From: an uncultured Lamprocystis sp.
GTDB taxonomy: Bacteria > Pseudomonadota > Gammaproteobacteria > Chromatiales > Chromatiaceae
NCBI RefSeq assembly: GCF_903933125.1
Contig: NZ_CAIZIZ010000421.1
Location: 1 to 32,691, forward strand
Direction: 5' to 3'
DNA length: 32,691 nucleotides
The notes beneath the pieces are model-generated. The model made no database searches and had not been told where the DNA came from. It saw nothing but the letters and a program-made list of their open reading frames with translations. Position numbers and translations under genes: made by a program. Below, in pieces: positions 8,901-15,335 of the stretch. The first letter of the stretch is position 1. Each line of letters starts with the position of its first letter.

Positions 8901-9134
8901 GGGCTTCAAGGTGCAGCCCACCACCAGGCGCATGCGGCCACCGTTGCGGACCAGGCCCTCGATGCCGCGGGCGGCGAGCGCCAGGGCGTAGGCGGAGAAG
9001 TAGCCGGTGGAGCGGTCATAGCGTACCGCGCATTCGAGGGCCGGGACGTAGAATCCCGTGACCAGGTCGCACTGTTCGGGGCTGTACTTGGTCAGCCAGG
9101 CACTGGCCGTCAGGAGCGGTTGCGAAGGGTCCAT
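5907..9134 (-). CDS. PLD-nuclease/SNF2-type helicase, defence-associated
   Basis: 1075 aa. An N-terminal phospholipase D-like domain (about residues 20-215) carries H148-E-K150-x5-D156 and the GSINETEFGW segment. It is joined to a superfamily 2 Snf2-like motor: motif I ADEVGLGKT (318-326), motif II DEAH (433-436), motif III LLTATP, and motif VI QRIGRIDRLGQ (about 860-871). Such proteins act as ATP-driven DNA translocases in DISARM- and Hma-type phage defence. An insertion rich in acidic residues (NPAIDEDMPDDELADEAMD) interrupts the second RecA half. The start lies 14 nt after the DUF29 stop, so it is co-transcribed with the methylase. Whether the PLD half cuts DNA is unknown, since only one clear HxK motif is seen. 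Confidence 0.9.
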   Translation of the reverse strand: MDPSQPLLTASAWLTKYSPEQCDLVTGFYVPALECAVRYDRSTGYFSAYALALAARGIEGLVRNGGRMRLVVGCTLKPQDLAAIQQGADLRDTVEAALLAEPLGAADPAAIDALALLAWMVAKGHLDVKVAVPCDEGRRPIAGLGLFHEKAGIVEDGAGNRLAFCGSINETEFGWKHNWESFHVYTTWTGGTAHVQAEEESFARLWADRATCAIVMDVPAAVRLELLKFLPKDDLPGRLKRPHADVEPPTEPAPITVEPPGPHLDQRRLIWGYIRHAPGFPDGGERVGEATSAVTPWPHQARAFQRLYGHWPPHLLIADEVGLGKTIQAGLLLRQAWLAGRAKRMLVLAPKAVLRQWQIELREKFNLNWPIYDGQRLCWLQSPGLQGEAQRLVGPKEWHREPFVLASSHLMRRRDRAAELLAGADPWDLVVLDEAHHARRAGGGLGTDQRPNQLLRLMQALRERTAGLILLTATPMQVSPIEVWDLLALLGLPTEWHPQAFLDFFDHAARPNPSHDQLRQMASLFRAAERDYGAMAEDAAMRRLPGLSKLKVRKVLKALRDTASIPLKQLETAEREAAVQLMKLNTPLRALVSRHTRELLRRYHAAGKLKTPIATRRVEDRFVEMTAAERYVYEQVEDYIGSTYNNAAAQERTAVGFVMTIYRRRLASSFHALIKTLDRRLASVGGQMAPGQDANPAIDEDMPDDELADEAMDTDQAVDLEQRALALEETGDIRALLAAAKRLPHDTKAGVLIEVLRELREQGYQQAMVFTQYTDTMDFLRGRIAEALGAGVICFSGRGGEVPTPAGDWQVISRETTKQRFREGRAEIMVCTDAAAEGLNFQFCGALVNYDMPWNPMRVEQRIGRIDRLGQEHPEIRIINLHYQDTVEADVYDALRHRINLFQSFVGRLQPILARLPRAITEVSLGRPADRELARANLVTDIESGLTAAEQAGFDLDEVTEDELDEPQRSPAAYGLAELGTLLGHPELLPPGVASKVLGSRDWSWLAPGMAGPVRVTTDPDYFEQHPDSTELWSPGSPLFPVPDLIAAPQELEGLDLGCLMRTAGSEHAKPGTKA

Positions 9135-9148
9135 GTGGCGATCGTCGG

Positions 9149-9595
9149 TCAGGCGTGTGGCCCTGCCGCGGACTCCAGTTGATAGGCCGAGTCGAAGACC
9201 TCTTCCCAGGTCAACTGCTTGATATCCGCGACGCGCCCCATCTCGGCCTCGGCATTGCGTTTGGCCATGATGAAGGCTTTACCCCAGAGGTCGCGGATCA
9301 CCCGCTCGTTGAGGCTGGGCGTCTCCTCGCGGATGTCGGCAATCTCGTCGCGAGCATCCGCGATGCTCGTGACCCAGCTCAATGAGCGACGCTCGGGCTG
9401 GGTCCGCCACTTGATAATGTGGAGCATCAGGCGGACCAACTGGCTCTTCAATGCACGTCGTTCGGACTTGGACAAGGCTTCGATCAACTCCTGAATGCCC
9501 ATAGTGGCCTCGGTGACTCGGCCGGTTTGCAGCGCCTCTTGGATCGCCACCGCGGTGCGATAGGGCGAGTCGCTCGCCAGGGTTTGCCAGTTCAT
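9149..9595 (-). CDS. DUF29 family protein
   Basis: 148 aa. DUF29 proteins are small, helical and common in cyanobacteria and purple bacteria, with no established function. The typical pattern is present: an N-terminal helix, EALSKSERRALKSQLVRLML, HIIKWRTQPERRSLSW, and DIREETPSLNERVIRDLW. The ATG at 9595 overlaps the methylase stop as ATGA. The longer reading frame extending to 10096 is antisense-like overlap and is not used. Position between methylase and helicase suggests a structural or regulatory part of the same complex (inference). A decayed copy of its C-terminus lies at 22871-22960. Confidence 0.85.
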   Translation of the reverse strand: MNWQTLASDSPYRTAVAIQEALQTGRVTEATMGIQELIEALSKSERRALKSQLVRLMLHIIKWRTQPERRSLSWVTSIADARDEIADIREETPSLNERVIRDLWGKAFIMAKRNAEAEMGRVADIKQLTWEEVFDSAYQLESAAGPHA

Positions 9596-12543
9596 GATGA
9601 TGACTCCTCTACAGTCCATAACGAGAGTTGGGTCGGCTTGTCCACCCGGTCGGCATAGGCCAGCCGGCGCAGGTTCTCCAGAACCTCGAAGTCGCTGGCG
9701 GAGGGTAGCACCGCCTCGGCCGGGTCGAAGCCGGTGAAGGCGCGCGACGGCGGCAGCACTTCCAGCACCGCCTCCAGGGCGGACAGGAAGAGCGGTTCCT
9801 GGGTTACTTTGGCGCGCTCCAGCAGGTCCTGGGCGGCTTGAAGGCTGCGCGTGCGGCCAAGGTGGGCGGCGTGGTGGATGGCGTCGATCCAACCGCGGGA
9901 ACCGTCGGCCGGACCCAGGGCGCCCTTGGCGGCGCGCATGGCGCTGTCCCAGAGGATGACGTTGCTGGCCTTCTTCTCGGCGACTCGTCCGATCACCTCG
10001 CGGTCCATGTCCAGCCCTACCACGCGTGCCAGACGCAGCCCTTCGTCGTAAGGGAATTGGGGGGCCTGGAAGGCGTCCCAGGCGAGTACGAACCACTCGG
10101 TGAGCGGGTCCAACTCGGCCTGGCGCTGCATGTGGGTGAGGCTCTCCATGCGCCAGCGTTTCACCTCCCGGCGTGCCGCGTCCAGGGCATCCTCGGGGGT
10201 CGCGAGATAGGGGTCCCAGGCTTCCTCGAACAGGTCAGCCTGGCGTTGCCGGCGCTTGGCCTCGGGCTGCGGGCGCGGGGTTCCGCGGCGCACCGGCCAG
10301 TGGCGGGAGAACTCCTCCAGTGCCGGTCCGAAGCAGGAGAGATAGAGATCCACACCGCGGATGCCGGCGTCCTGGAAATCCTTGATGCGGTTGCGCACCG
10401 CCGCGCGGACTCGGGGCTCCAGGTCCTCCCAGTAGAGTGACTCCTGCGCCTCGCCGCGCTCGGCGCGGGGGCGGCAGATCAGGAAGATGGTGCTGTTGGC
10501 GGCGGACTTGTCCTTGATGTGCAGCGAGCCCTCGGCCTCGGTGTTCACCGGCCAAGATGCGGTGATGACAAAGCCGGCCTCCATCAGGCCCTTGGTGAGC
10601 GCATCCCAGGCGCCGGTGGCCTTATGGGTGAACATCAGGGTCATGATCCCATCGGGCTTCAGTACGCGTCGGCACTCGGCGAAGATGGCGGCCATGCGCT
10701 CCCGGTAGTCCTGGTTGGCCAACTCCTTGGGGGCCTTCTGATCGCGGAACTTGGCCGGGTTGGCAACCGCCTCGTGCTCCTTGTCCGTGAGTGTGCGGCG
10801 AAACAGTTCAGGGTAGACATAGCCCGCGGTGCGCTTGAGCCAGACATAGAAGAAGTCAGACAATTCCGCGTACATCACGTTGTCGTAATAGGGAGGGTCC
10901 ATCACAACCAGGTCCACGGCACCGTCCACGATGTGGTCCAAGCTGTCGCCAGACTTGCAGGTGATGGTTACCGAGGACGGTTTGAAGGACGGCGCGGCGA
11001 ACATGTCCGCGTGACGGCTGTCTTTCTTTGCGGCCTTGACGTCGATGTCGGGGCGGACCAAGTCCACCAGTTCGCCGATGCACTTGGCGGTTTGTTCAAT
11101 GGCCCAGTCATAGCCAAGGCCGACGATGAGGGGGGCCATTTCGGCATAGGACCAGTTGAATGCGAAGTTGTGGCGGTTAAATGTGTTCGCGACCACTTCG
11201 CGCGTTGGCATCCAAATGGACATGCGGGAGCTGTAGTTCAGCAACTTGTCCAGCGCTAACGCGAGGTAGGCAAAGGCAGCCTTGGTCGTGTCTGTCAGTG
11301 CGCCCGTGGTTTGGTCTGATTCCAGAAGTTCCCGAAAGACCTCAACGCCAATGCCGTGGCACAGTAACTGCCTCGGAGAAAATACGTCGCGCCAGAGATA
11401 CATCCCGTACATCCGATGTCCCCTGTCGTAGTTGGACGGGTCTCCGATCGCCTCTGTCGGAACCAGGTCCAAAGCCTCCCACTCCGGCATTTTCTCCGCC
11501 AGGCGCTCGGCGATCAGGTCGGATACGTCGTCCTCGGGCCGCGGGGCACGGTAGCCGCGGACCCACTTCTCGCGCTTCTTGCCGGTCTTGGTGGTGGTCC
11601 AGGTGCGGCGCTTGTAGACCACCGCATAGAGCTGCTCCCCCATCCGGCCCCCCTGGGCCTGGCGCTTAATCTCGTCGCCATCCACCACCCGATCGCAATC
11701 CGGGAAGGGGCAATGGGCATCGCCGCCGGTCACAGTGCCGGCGGATTGTTCCTTCGTACGGCTGACGATCTCGAATCCGCAGCGCCGCTGCCCGGCCTGG
11801 GTGTAGGGTAACAGGCGCACCCCGCTCCCATCCGAGGCCAGGCGCCAGTTGGGCGAGAGTGGAATCAGGCCGTCGCAATAGGGGCAGGTGATGGTCCGAG
11901 CCCAGATGTAGGTCGTGTCAATCTGATCTGGTGCGTATGGCTGAGGAAACAACGCAGCCTGGCGGGCCTCAACCTCGGCACGCCACACATGACTCAGCCT
12001 GAGATATTCCCGGTGGACGTTAAGCCCGAACCGGAGGGGCCAATCTACCGTTGCGCGCAAGAGGAGCGCCGCGACGGGGTTCAGGTCGTTGGCGAGGGTG
12101 TTGAGGTTTAGCCGCGTCGCTTCAAAGGGGATGCTGCCGCCGCCCGCGGTGGGGTCCAACACGGTCGGACTATCCATTCCAAGGCGACGAGCCTCATACC
12201 TGAACCATTCAAGGTCCTCTTGTCCAGGCAAGTAGCCGAAGGCCCGTTTGTATCCGTAGGGGTCCTCGACACGCTCACCCTTTCTTACAGCGCGGTCCAT
12301 CGCTGCCCGAGCAGCCATCGGGTCCCCATGAATCCCCAGCACACGCATGAACCGCTGCCGATCCGCGTCCGCCGGCAGCAGTGCGGCCAGGATGGCGGCG
12401 CGGGAGGCGACCAGGGGTCGGCGTGCCCACCAGACGTGCAGCCGGTTGGGCGCCGGGAAGGGCGTCATGGGCGTGCGCTCGCGCAGGCCCTCCAGTCCGA
12501 TCTCGGCGATGGGCAACCAGGTCTCGATCAGGCGTGTGGTCAT
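9592..12543 (-). CDS. DUF1156-containing adenine-specific DNA methyltransferase
   Basis: 983 aa. Starts with the DUF1156 region (LIETWLPIAEIGLEGLRERT, then NRLHVWWARRPL), typical of COG1743-type methylases linked to phage defence. The SAM-binding motif is VLDPTAGGGS (128-137) and the catalytic motif is DPPYYDNV (about 548-555). Between them a zinc-ribbon-like region has CPYC (about 220) and CPFPDC (about 277). The C-terminal ~250 residues are probably target-recognition or partner-binding sequence. The ATG at 12543 lies 7 nt after the VapC stop. The frame is open further upstream, but that would overlap vapC. It likely methylates host DNA to mark self for the linked helicase and ATPase. Confidence 0.92.
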   Translation of the reverse strand: MTTRLIETWLPIAEIGLEGLRERTPMTPFPAPNRLHVWWARRPLVASRAAILAALLPADADRQRFMRVLGIHGDPMAARAAMDRAVRKGERVEDPYGYKRAFGYLPGQEDLEWFRYEARRLGMDSPTVLDPTAGGGSIPFEATRLNLNTLANDLNPVAALLLRATVDWPLRFGLNVHREYLRLSHVWRAEVEARQAALFPQPYAPDQIDTTYIWARTITCPYCDGLIPLSPNWRLASDGSGVRLLPYTQAGQRRCGFEIVSRTKEQSAGTVTGGDAHCPFPDCDRVVDGDEIKRQAQGGRMGEQLYAVVYKRRTWTTTKTGKKREKWVRGYRAPRPEDDVSDLIAERLAEKMPEWEALDLVPTEAIGDPSNYDRGHRMYGMYLWRDVFSPRQLLCHGIGVEVFRELLESDQTTGALTDTTKAAFAYLALALDKLLNYSSRMSIWMPTREVVANTFNRHNFAFNWSYAEMAPLIVGLGYDWAIEQTAKCIGELVDLVRPDIDVKAAKKDSRHADMFAAPSFKPSSVTITCKSGDSLDHIVDGAVDLVVMDPPYYDNVMYAELSDFFYVWLKRTAGYVYPELFRRTLTDKEHEAVANPAKFRDQKAPKELANQDYRERMAAIFAECRRVLKPDGIMTLMFTHKATGAWDALTKGLMEAGFVITASWPVNTEAEGSLHIKDKSAANSTIFLICRPRAERGEAQESLYWEDLEPRVRAAVRNRIKDFQDAGIRGVDLYLSCFGPALEEFSRHWPVRRGTPRPQPEAKRRQRQADLFEEAWDPYLATPEDALDAARREVKRWRMESLTHMQRQAELDPLTEWFVLAWDAFQAPQFPYDEGLRLARVVGLDMDREVIGRVAEKKASNVILWDSAMRAAKGALGPADGSRGWIDAIHHAAHLGRTRSLQAAQDLLERAKVTQEPLFLSALEAVLEVLPPSRAFTGFDPAEAVLPSASDFEVLENLRRLAYADRVDKPTQLSLWTVEESSS

Positions 12544-12550
12544 GGGGCGT

Positions 12551-12961
12551 TCAGCGCTCGGCGGCCTTCCAGTCTTCGATGGACAAGTGCGCAACGCGCC
12601 TGAATTCCGCCGTATTGTTGGTGACCAGGGTCAATCCGTTCGCGATGGCAATGGCCGCGATCATTGTGTCATAGGGTCCGATGAGACCACCGGCGCGGGA
12701 CAACTCGGCGCGTATGCGTCCGAGGATGTCAGCGCACCGGTCGTCGAATTCCAGGGATGGAAAGCAGCGGAAAAAGGCGCGCTGGGCGCGCAGGGTGCGT
12801 TCCGGGTCCTGACTCTTGTAGGCGCCGTACAGCAACTCCGATTTGACGATGGAACAGAGATAGACATCGCCGGGCTTGGTCGCCCGCAATCGTTCACGGA
12901 TGGCGGGTGTCCCGCGCTTGAGGTAATCGATGCAGGCGTTGGTATCGAGCAACCAGCTCAT
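12551..12961 (-). CDS. vapC: VapC-type PIN-domain ribonuclease toxin
   Basis: 136 aa, standard length. PIN-domain acidic residues are visible: D6 (LLDTN), E42 (SELLYG) and D98 (PYDTMIAA), followed by LVTNNTAEF, the usual fourth motif. VapC toxins cleave RNA, often initiator tRNA. The start overlaps the antitoxin stop as ATGA, the classic vapBC coupling. It is embedded directly ahead of the methylase, with 7 nt between, so loss of the defence operon would also release the toxin (inference). Confidence 0.93.
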   Translation of the reverse strand: MSWLLDTNACIDYLKRGTPAIRERLRATKPGDVYLCSIVKSELLYGAYKSQDPERTLRAQRAFFRCFPSLEFDDRCADILGRIRAELSRAGGLIGPYDTMIAAIAIANGLTLVTNNTAEFRRVAHLSIEDWKAAER

Positions 12962-13200
12962 GGGAATGGCTCGCGCGTCGGATGCTCGCCTTGGGTCTCG
13001 CGCTCGGACAGGTCCGGGATGCTCCCGGCTGTCTGTTCAAAGAAGCCCGTCGGCCAGTCGTCGCGGATACTTTCGGTCAGCGCGGGGACCGGCTCCTCGT
13101 CCAATGCCAGAAACACCACCTCGACGCGACGGCGGCGCATGGTCGGCGGTACGGATAAACGGTCAGGTACGGCATCGTAGACTAGGCGGATCGCATTCAT
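12958..13200 (-). CDS. VapB-like antitoxin
   Basis: 80 aa directly upstream of vapC and overlapping it by 4 nt. The N-terminus NAIRLVYDAVPDRLSVPP is a DNA-binding-like strand-helix region. The C-terminus GFFEQTAGSIPDLSERETQG is the toxin-wrapping tail typical of VapB partners. The ribosome-binding site AGGAGG lies at the ideal distance before ATG 13200. It presumably represses its own promoter together with VapC. Confidence 0.85.
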   Translation of the reverse strand: MNAIRLVYDAVPDRLSVPPTMRRRRVEVVFLALDEEPVPALTESIRDDWPTGFFEQTAGSIPDLSERETQGEHPTREPFP

Positions 13201-13231
13201 TTGTTCCTCCTCTGTGGCAAAGACTCAGTGA

Positions 13232-13264
13232 AGCAGGTTGGGATGCATAATGCTTATCCACCCG
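13232..13264 (-). repeat. REP-like repeat
   Basis: On the minus strand it reads GTCGGGTGGATAAGCATTAT then GCATCCCAACC, a relaxed member of the GGTGGATAAGC repeat class. It overlaps the end of the UPF0175 gene, whose SSGG-stop tail falls in it. Confidence 0.4.
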
Positions 13265-13505
13265 ACGACTCGCGCGCGAGGCTGTCGTCATCCACGACAA
13301 AGACGTCCACACCTTCGTGGGCCAGGGTATGAAGAAAATCGCGTCTGTTCATCCCCGCCAGCTCGGCTGCACGCTCCTGCGACATCAGACCGCGTCCATA
13401 CCAATGGATCGCCGCGGCCAGCTTTAACTCGCGTCCGAGCTCGGTCGGCGAACGCCGCAGGGCGGACAGCGCGGAATCGGGGATGGCCAGGGTCAGTGTC
13501 GGCAT
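13254..13505 (-). CDS. UPF0175 family protein (orphan antitoxin)
   Basis: 83 aa. LTLAIPDSALSALRRSP at the start, then LKLAAAIHWYGRGLMSQERA and AELAGMNRRDFLHTLAHEG, is the UPF0175 pattern, a VapB-like antitoxin normally followed by a DUF3368 PIN toxin. Here no DUF3368 gene follows; the next gene is the unrelated VapB. A DUF3368 C-terminal fragment exists at 21537-21892 in the same island. The gene is upstream of and co-oriented with the methylase operon. Confidence 0.85.
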   Translation of the reverse strand: MPTLTLAIPDSALSALRRSPTELGRELKLAAAIHWYGRGLMSQERAAELAGMNRRDFLHTLAHEGVDVFVVDDDSLARESSGG

Positions 13506-13653
13506 TACACTCTTTCCTCAGCGGGGCGGGCGATATATCCCGTCCCTCATATTTCGGGGCGCCCACCGAAGCCTGTGGTCGCACGCGACATTGAAAAAGT
13601 TCCGCACGGGACGCGGGCCTCGAACGGCTCCACGGCCGGCGGCCTGCGACTTT

Positions 13654-13797
13654 GGCAGGATAGCCGCGGCGCCGGCTGCAGACACGGCAATCTTCGCCTA
13701 CACTGATTGTTGTAACGGTTTGCGGCGACCTCGGGACCTGGGCCACCAGTCGCAAGCCCGGACGGTAGAGAGGCCCCGCTGCCGCTCCCGACCCCAG
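13654..13797 (+). ncRNA. Candidate structured small RNA, copy 1
   Basis: First copy of a duplicated ~144-bp element. A -10-like TACACT (13699-13704) is followed 7 nt later by GTAACGG, the likely transcript start. Two hairpins follow: GGTTTGCG/CGCAAGCC (13717-13758), then CGGTAG/CTGCCG (13763-13784) with loop AGAGGCCCCG. Stem positions differ between the copies but remain paired, and the loop core GAGGCCCCG is conserved. No T-rich terminator is seen. It could instead be a mobile palindromic repeat. Confidence 0.35.
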
Positions 13798-13841
13798 CAG
13801 CCCCATCATGCACCCCGCCGCGCTTGCCCTCAATCAAACCC

Positions 13842-13984
13842 GGCAGGACAGCCGCGGGGCGGATTGCCGATGCTGGCGTGTTGGCCTAGACTGGCCGCGT
13901 AACGGTCGGTTGCGAGGTCGGGATCTGGCGCACCAGCAACCGACTTGGATCGGGGCGAGGCCCCGCCCCTGATCCCGCCTCCCG
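13842..13984 (+). ncRNA. Candidate structured small RNA, copy 2
   Basis: Second copy, offset by about 187 nt. It has a better promoter: TTGCCG (13864-13869), 17-nt spacer, TAGACT (13887-13892), then GTAACGG at 13899. Hairpin 1 is GTCGGTTGC/GCAACCGAC (13905-13944). Hairpin 2 is GGATC-GGGGC/GCCCC-T-GATCC (13947-13975) with loop GAGGCCCC. It lies 40 nt upstream of the Panacea start codon, so it may equally be a structured leader of that gene. Confidence 0.38.
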
Positions 13985-14022
13985 TCCCACATTTCCCCAA
14001 GCGTATTTTGCCGCAAATCCCG

Positions 14023-14682
14023 ATGCTCGTTACCCACGAACGCGAAAAGCTGATCAACGCGATCCTGTACTTTGCCCACAACACCAGGTACCTGGGAAAG
14101 ATCAAGCTGTTCAAGCTCCTATTTTTGCTCGACTTCGAGCACTTCCGGCAAACCGGGCGCAGCGTGACCGGGTTGGAATACCGGGCCTGGAAATTCGGCC
14201 CGGTCCCCGTGCAGGTGATGCAGGAGTGGGACGACCCGGAGCCAGACTTGGCTGCGGCGATCTCCATCCAGCCCGAAAAGGTGATCGACCACGTTCGCGA
14301 GACTGTCGTGCCCCGAGTCCCGTTCGACGATAGCCACTTTACCAGGCGCGATCTGCGCATTATGGACGAGTTGGTGGCGCAGTACCGCGACACTTACTCG
14401 CCGACCATGATCGATGTGACCCATGCCGAAAATGGCGCATGGGCCAAGACTTGGCAGGACGGCAAGGGCATGAACGAGCCGATCCCCTATCCTCTGGGTT
14501 TGGGCGATGACAGCCCGTCACGGGACGCCATCCTGGAGATCGCCAGCGAGTACGAGGCGATCCGCAAGCACCACGTTCGTCCGATGTTGCGGTTACCCAA
14601 GCCCCGAAGGGGCGTGACATACCAGCCCAGGGCAACGCCCTGGGTATGCAGCAAAACAGCGCCTAGCCCTGAAAGGGCGTGA
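14023..14682 (+). CDS. Panacea (SocA-like, DUF4065) domain protein
   Basis: 219 aa from ATG 14023. LVTHEREKLINAILYFAHNT, LGKIKLFKLLFLLDFEHFR, GLEYRAWKFGPVPVQVM and SPTMIDVTHAENGAW are the core of the Panacea/SocA domain, a widespread antitoxin module that can neutralise many unrelated toxins. It is the only gene of the central island on the plus strand, placed between the two halves of the defence locus. No partner toxin is recognisable next to it. The last ~28 residues are encoded by the palindromic repeats at 14600-14682 and are unlikely to be ancestral. A frame open from 13945 would overlap the candidate small RNA and lacks family likeness. Confidence 0.85.
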   Translation: MLVTHEREKLINAILYFAHNTRYLGKIKLFKLLFLLDFEHFRQTGRSVTGLEYRAWKFGPVPVQVMQEWDDPEPDLAAAISIQPEKVIDHVRETVVPRVPFDDSHFTRRDLRIMDELVAQYRDTYSPTMIDVTHAENGAWAKTWQDGKGMNEPIPYPLGLGDDSPSRDAILEIASEYEAIRKHHVRPMLRLPKPRRGVTYQPRATPWVCSKTAPSPERA

Positions 14683-14790
14683 CATAAGGCGCCCCGCCCC
14701 TATGTCACGCCCTTTCAGGGCTGGACTTGCGGATACCGTCAACCCAGGGCGTTGCCCTGGGCTGGTATGTATGACCCCGTTGGGGTCGTG
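14600..14790. repeat. Nested inverted repeats around a 14-nt centre
   Basis: Outer arms 14617-14644 and 14743-14770 are 28-bp exact inverted copies, each containing the hairpin CCCAGGGCAACGCCCTGGG. Inner arms 14665-14686 and 14701-14722 are 22-bp exact inverted copies (AGCCCTGAAAGGGCGTGACA-TA). Outermost are CCCCGAAGGGG (14602) and GACCCCGTTGGGGTC (14773). The block lies between two convergent genes and may serve as a bidirectional terminator or be a REP cluster. Confidence 0.8.
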
Positions 14791-14852
14791 CGGCAAGTTA
14801 AGATGGGATAGGGTACCAGCACCGAGATTCCGCAGACCTGCTGAGGCGGCCC

Positions 14853-15335
14853 TCAAGCCTTGGGATCGATCAAGAGGAAGCGCAGTGCCATGAGCACGCG
14901 CCGGGGGTATTTGCGGTGCATGGCCATGCCGAGCCAGTAGGCGGCCTCCTCGCGGCCCATCGCTTCGATGCCTTCGGCGCAGGCGCGCATGTATTCGCGG
15001 TTGCGCATGGGGGCGAGGATGCGGAACAGGAGCCCCAGGTTGAGTGCGAAGTCCTCATCCAAGGGGAAGGTCTGGCGTTCGCCGACCAGGGTGCCGCCGA
15101 GCTTGATCCTGGCCTTGGCCAGGCGCCGCAGCACGCGATGTTCCACCAGGGCGAGGTTGCGCCCACTTAAGCCCGCGATGCGCACCGGGCTCTTGATGTG
15201 GGGGGTGGCCGGGGCCGGTACCTGCCAGACCTCCATCTCCAGGTTATCCGGCCCGTGGGTGCGGACCCACAGCTCATACCTGGGCATAGCGGCGGCCGGC
15301 CGCTCATCGGGCAAACGAGAGGGCAAGGCACTCAT
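14853..15335 (-). CDS. DUF7680-like protein, partner of the DUF499 ATPase
   Basis: 160 aa, basic and helical. It starts with an ATGA overlap on the DUF499 stop codon, so the two are translated together. Recognisable stretches are RYELWVRTHGPDNLEMEVWQ, LVEHRVLRRLAKARI and LDEDFALNLGLLFRILAPMR, with AAYWLGMAMHRKYPRRVLMA near the end, as in the small proteins found beside DUF499 ATPases. The function is unknown; a role as an adaptor for the ATPase is an inference. Its last codons (LLIDPKA) reappear in the scar ORF at 20340. Confidence 0.7.
   Translation of the reverse strand: MSALPSRLPDERPAAAMPRYELWVRTHGPDNLEMEVWQVPAPATPHIKSPVRIAGLSGRNLALVEHRVLRRLAKARIKLGGTLVGERQTFPLDEDFALNLGLLFRILAPMRNREYMRACAEGIEAMGREEAAYWLGMAMHRKYPRRVLMALRFLLIDPKA

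Noticed and set aside
7350-9182. 610-codon plus-strand open frame
   Set aside because: Antisense of the PLD-helicase; no protein family features.
9596-10096. Upstream extension of the DUF29 reading frame
   Set aside because: It runs through the methylase gene in another frame, is arginine/glycine/proline-rich, and the ATG at 9595 has the coupled ATGA start.
13288-14393. Minus-strand open frames opposite the Panacea gene and the structured elements
   Set aside because: Low-complexity translations lacking ribosome-binding sites; the Panacea protein and the hairpins explain the sequence.
14600-14790. Possible CRISPR array
   Set aside because: Repeats are inverted and nested, not regularly spaced direct repeats, and no cas genes are near.
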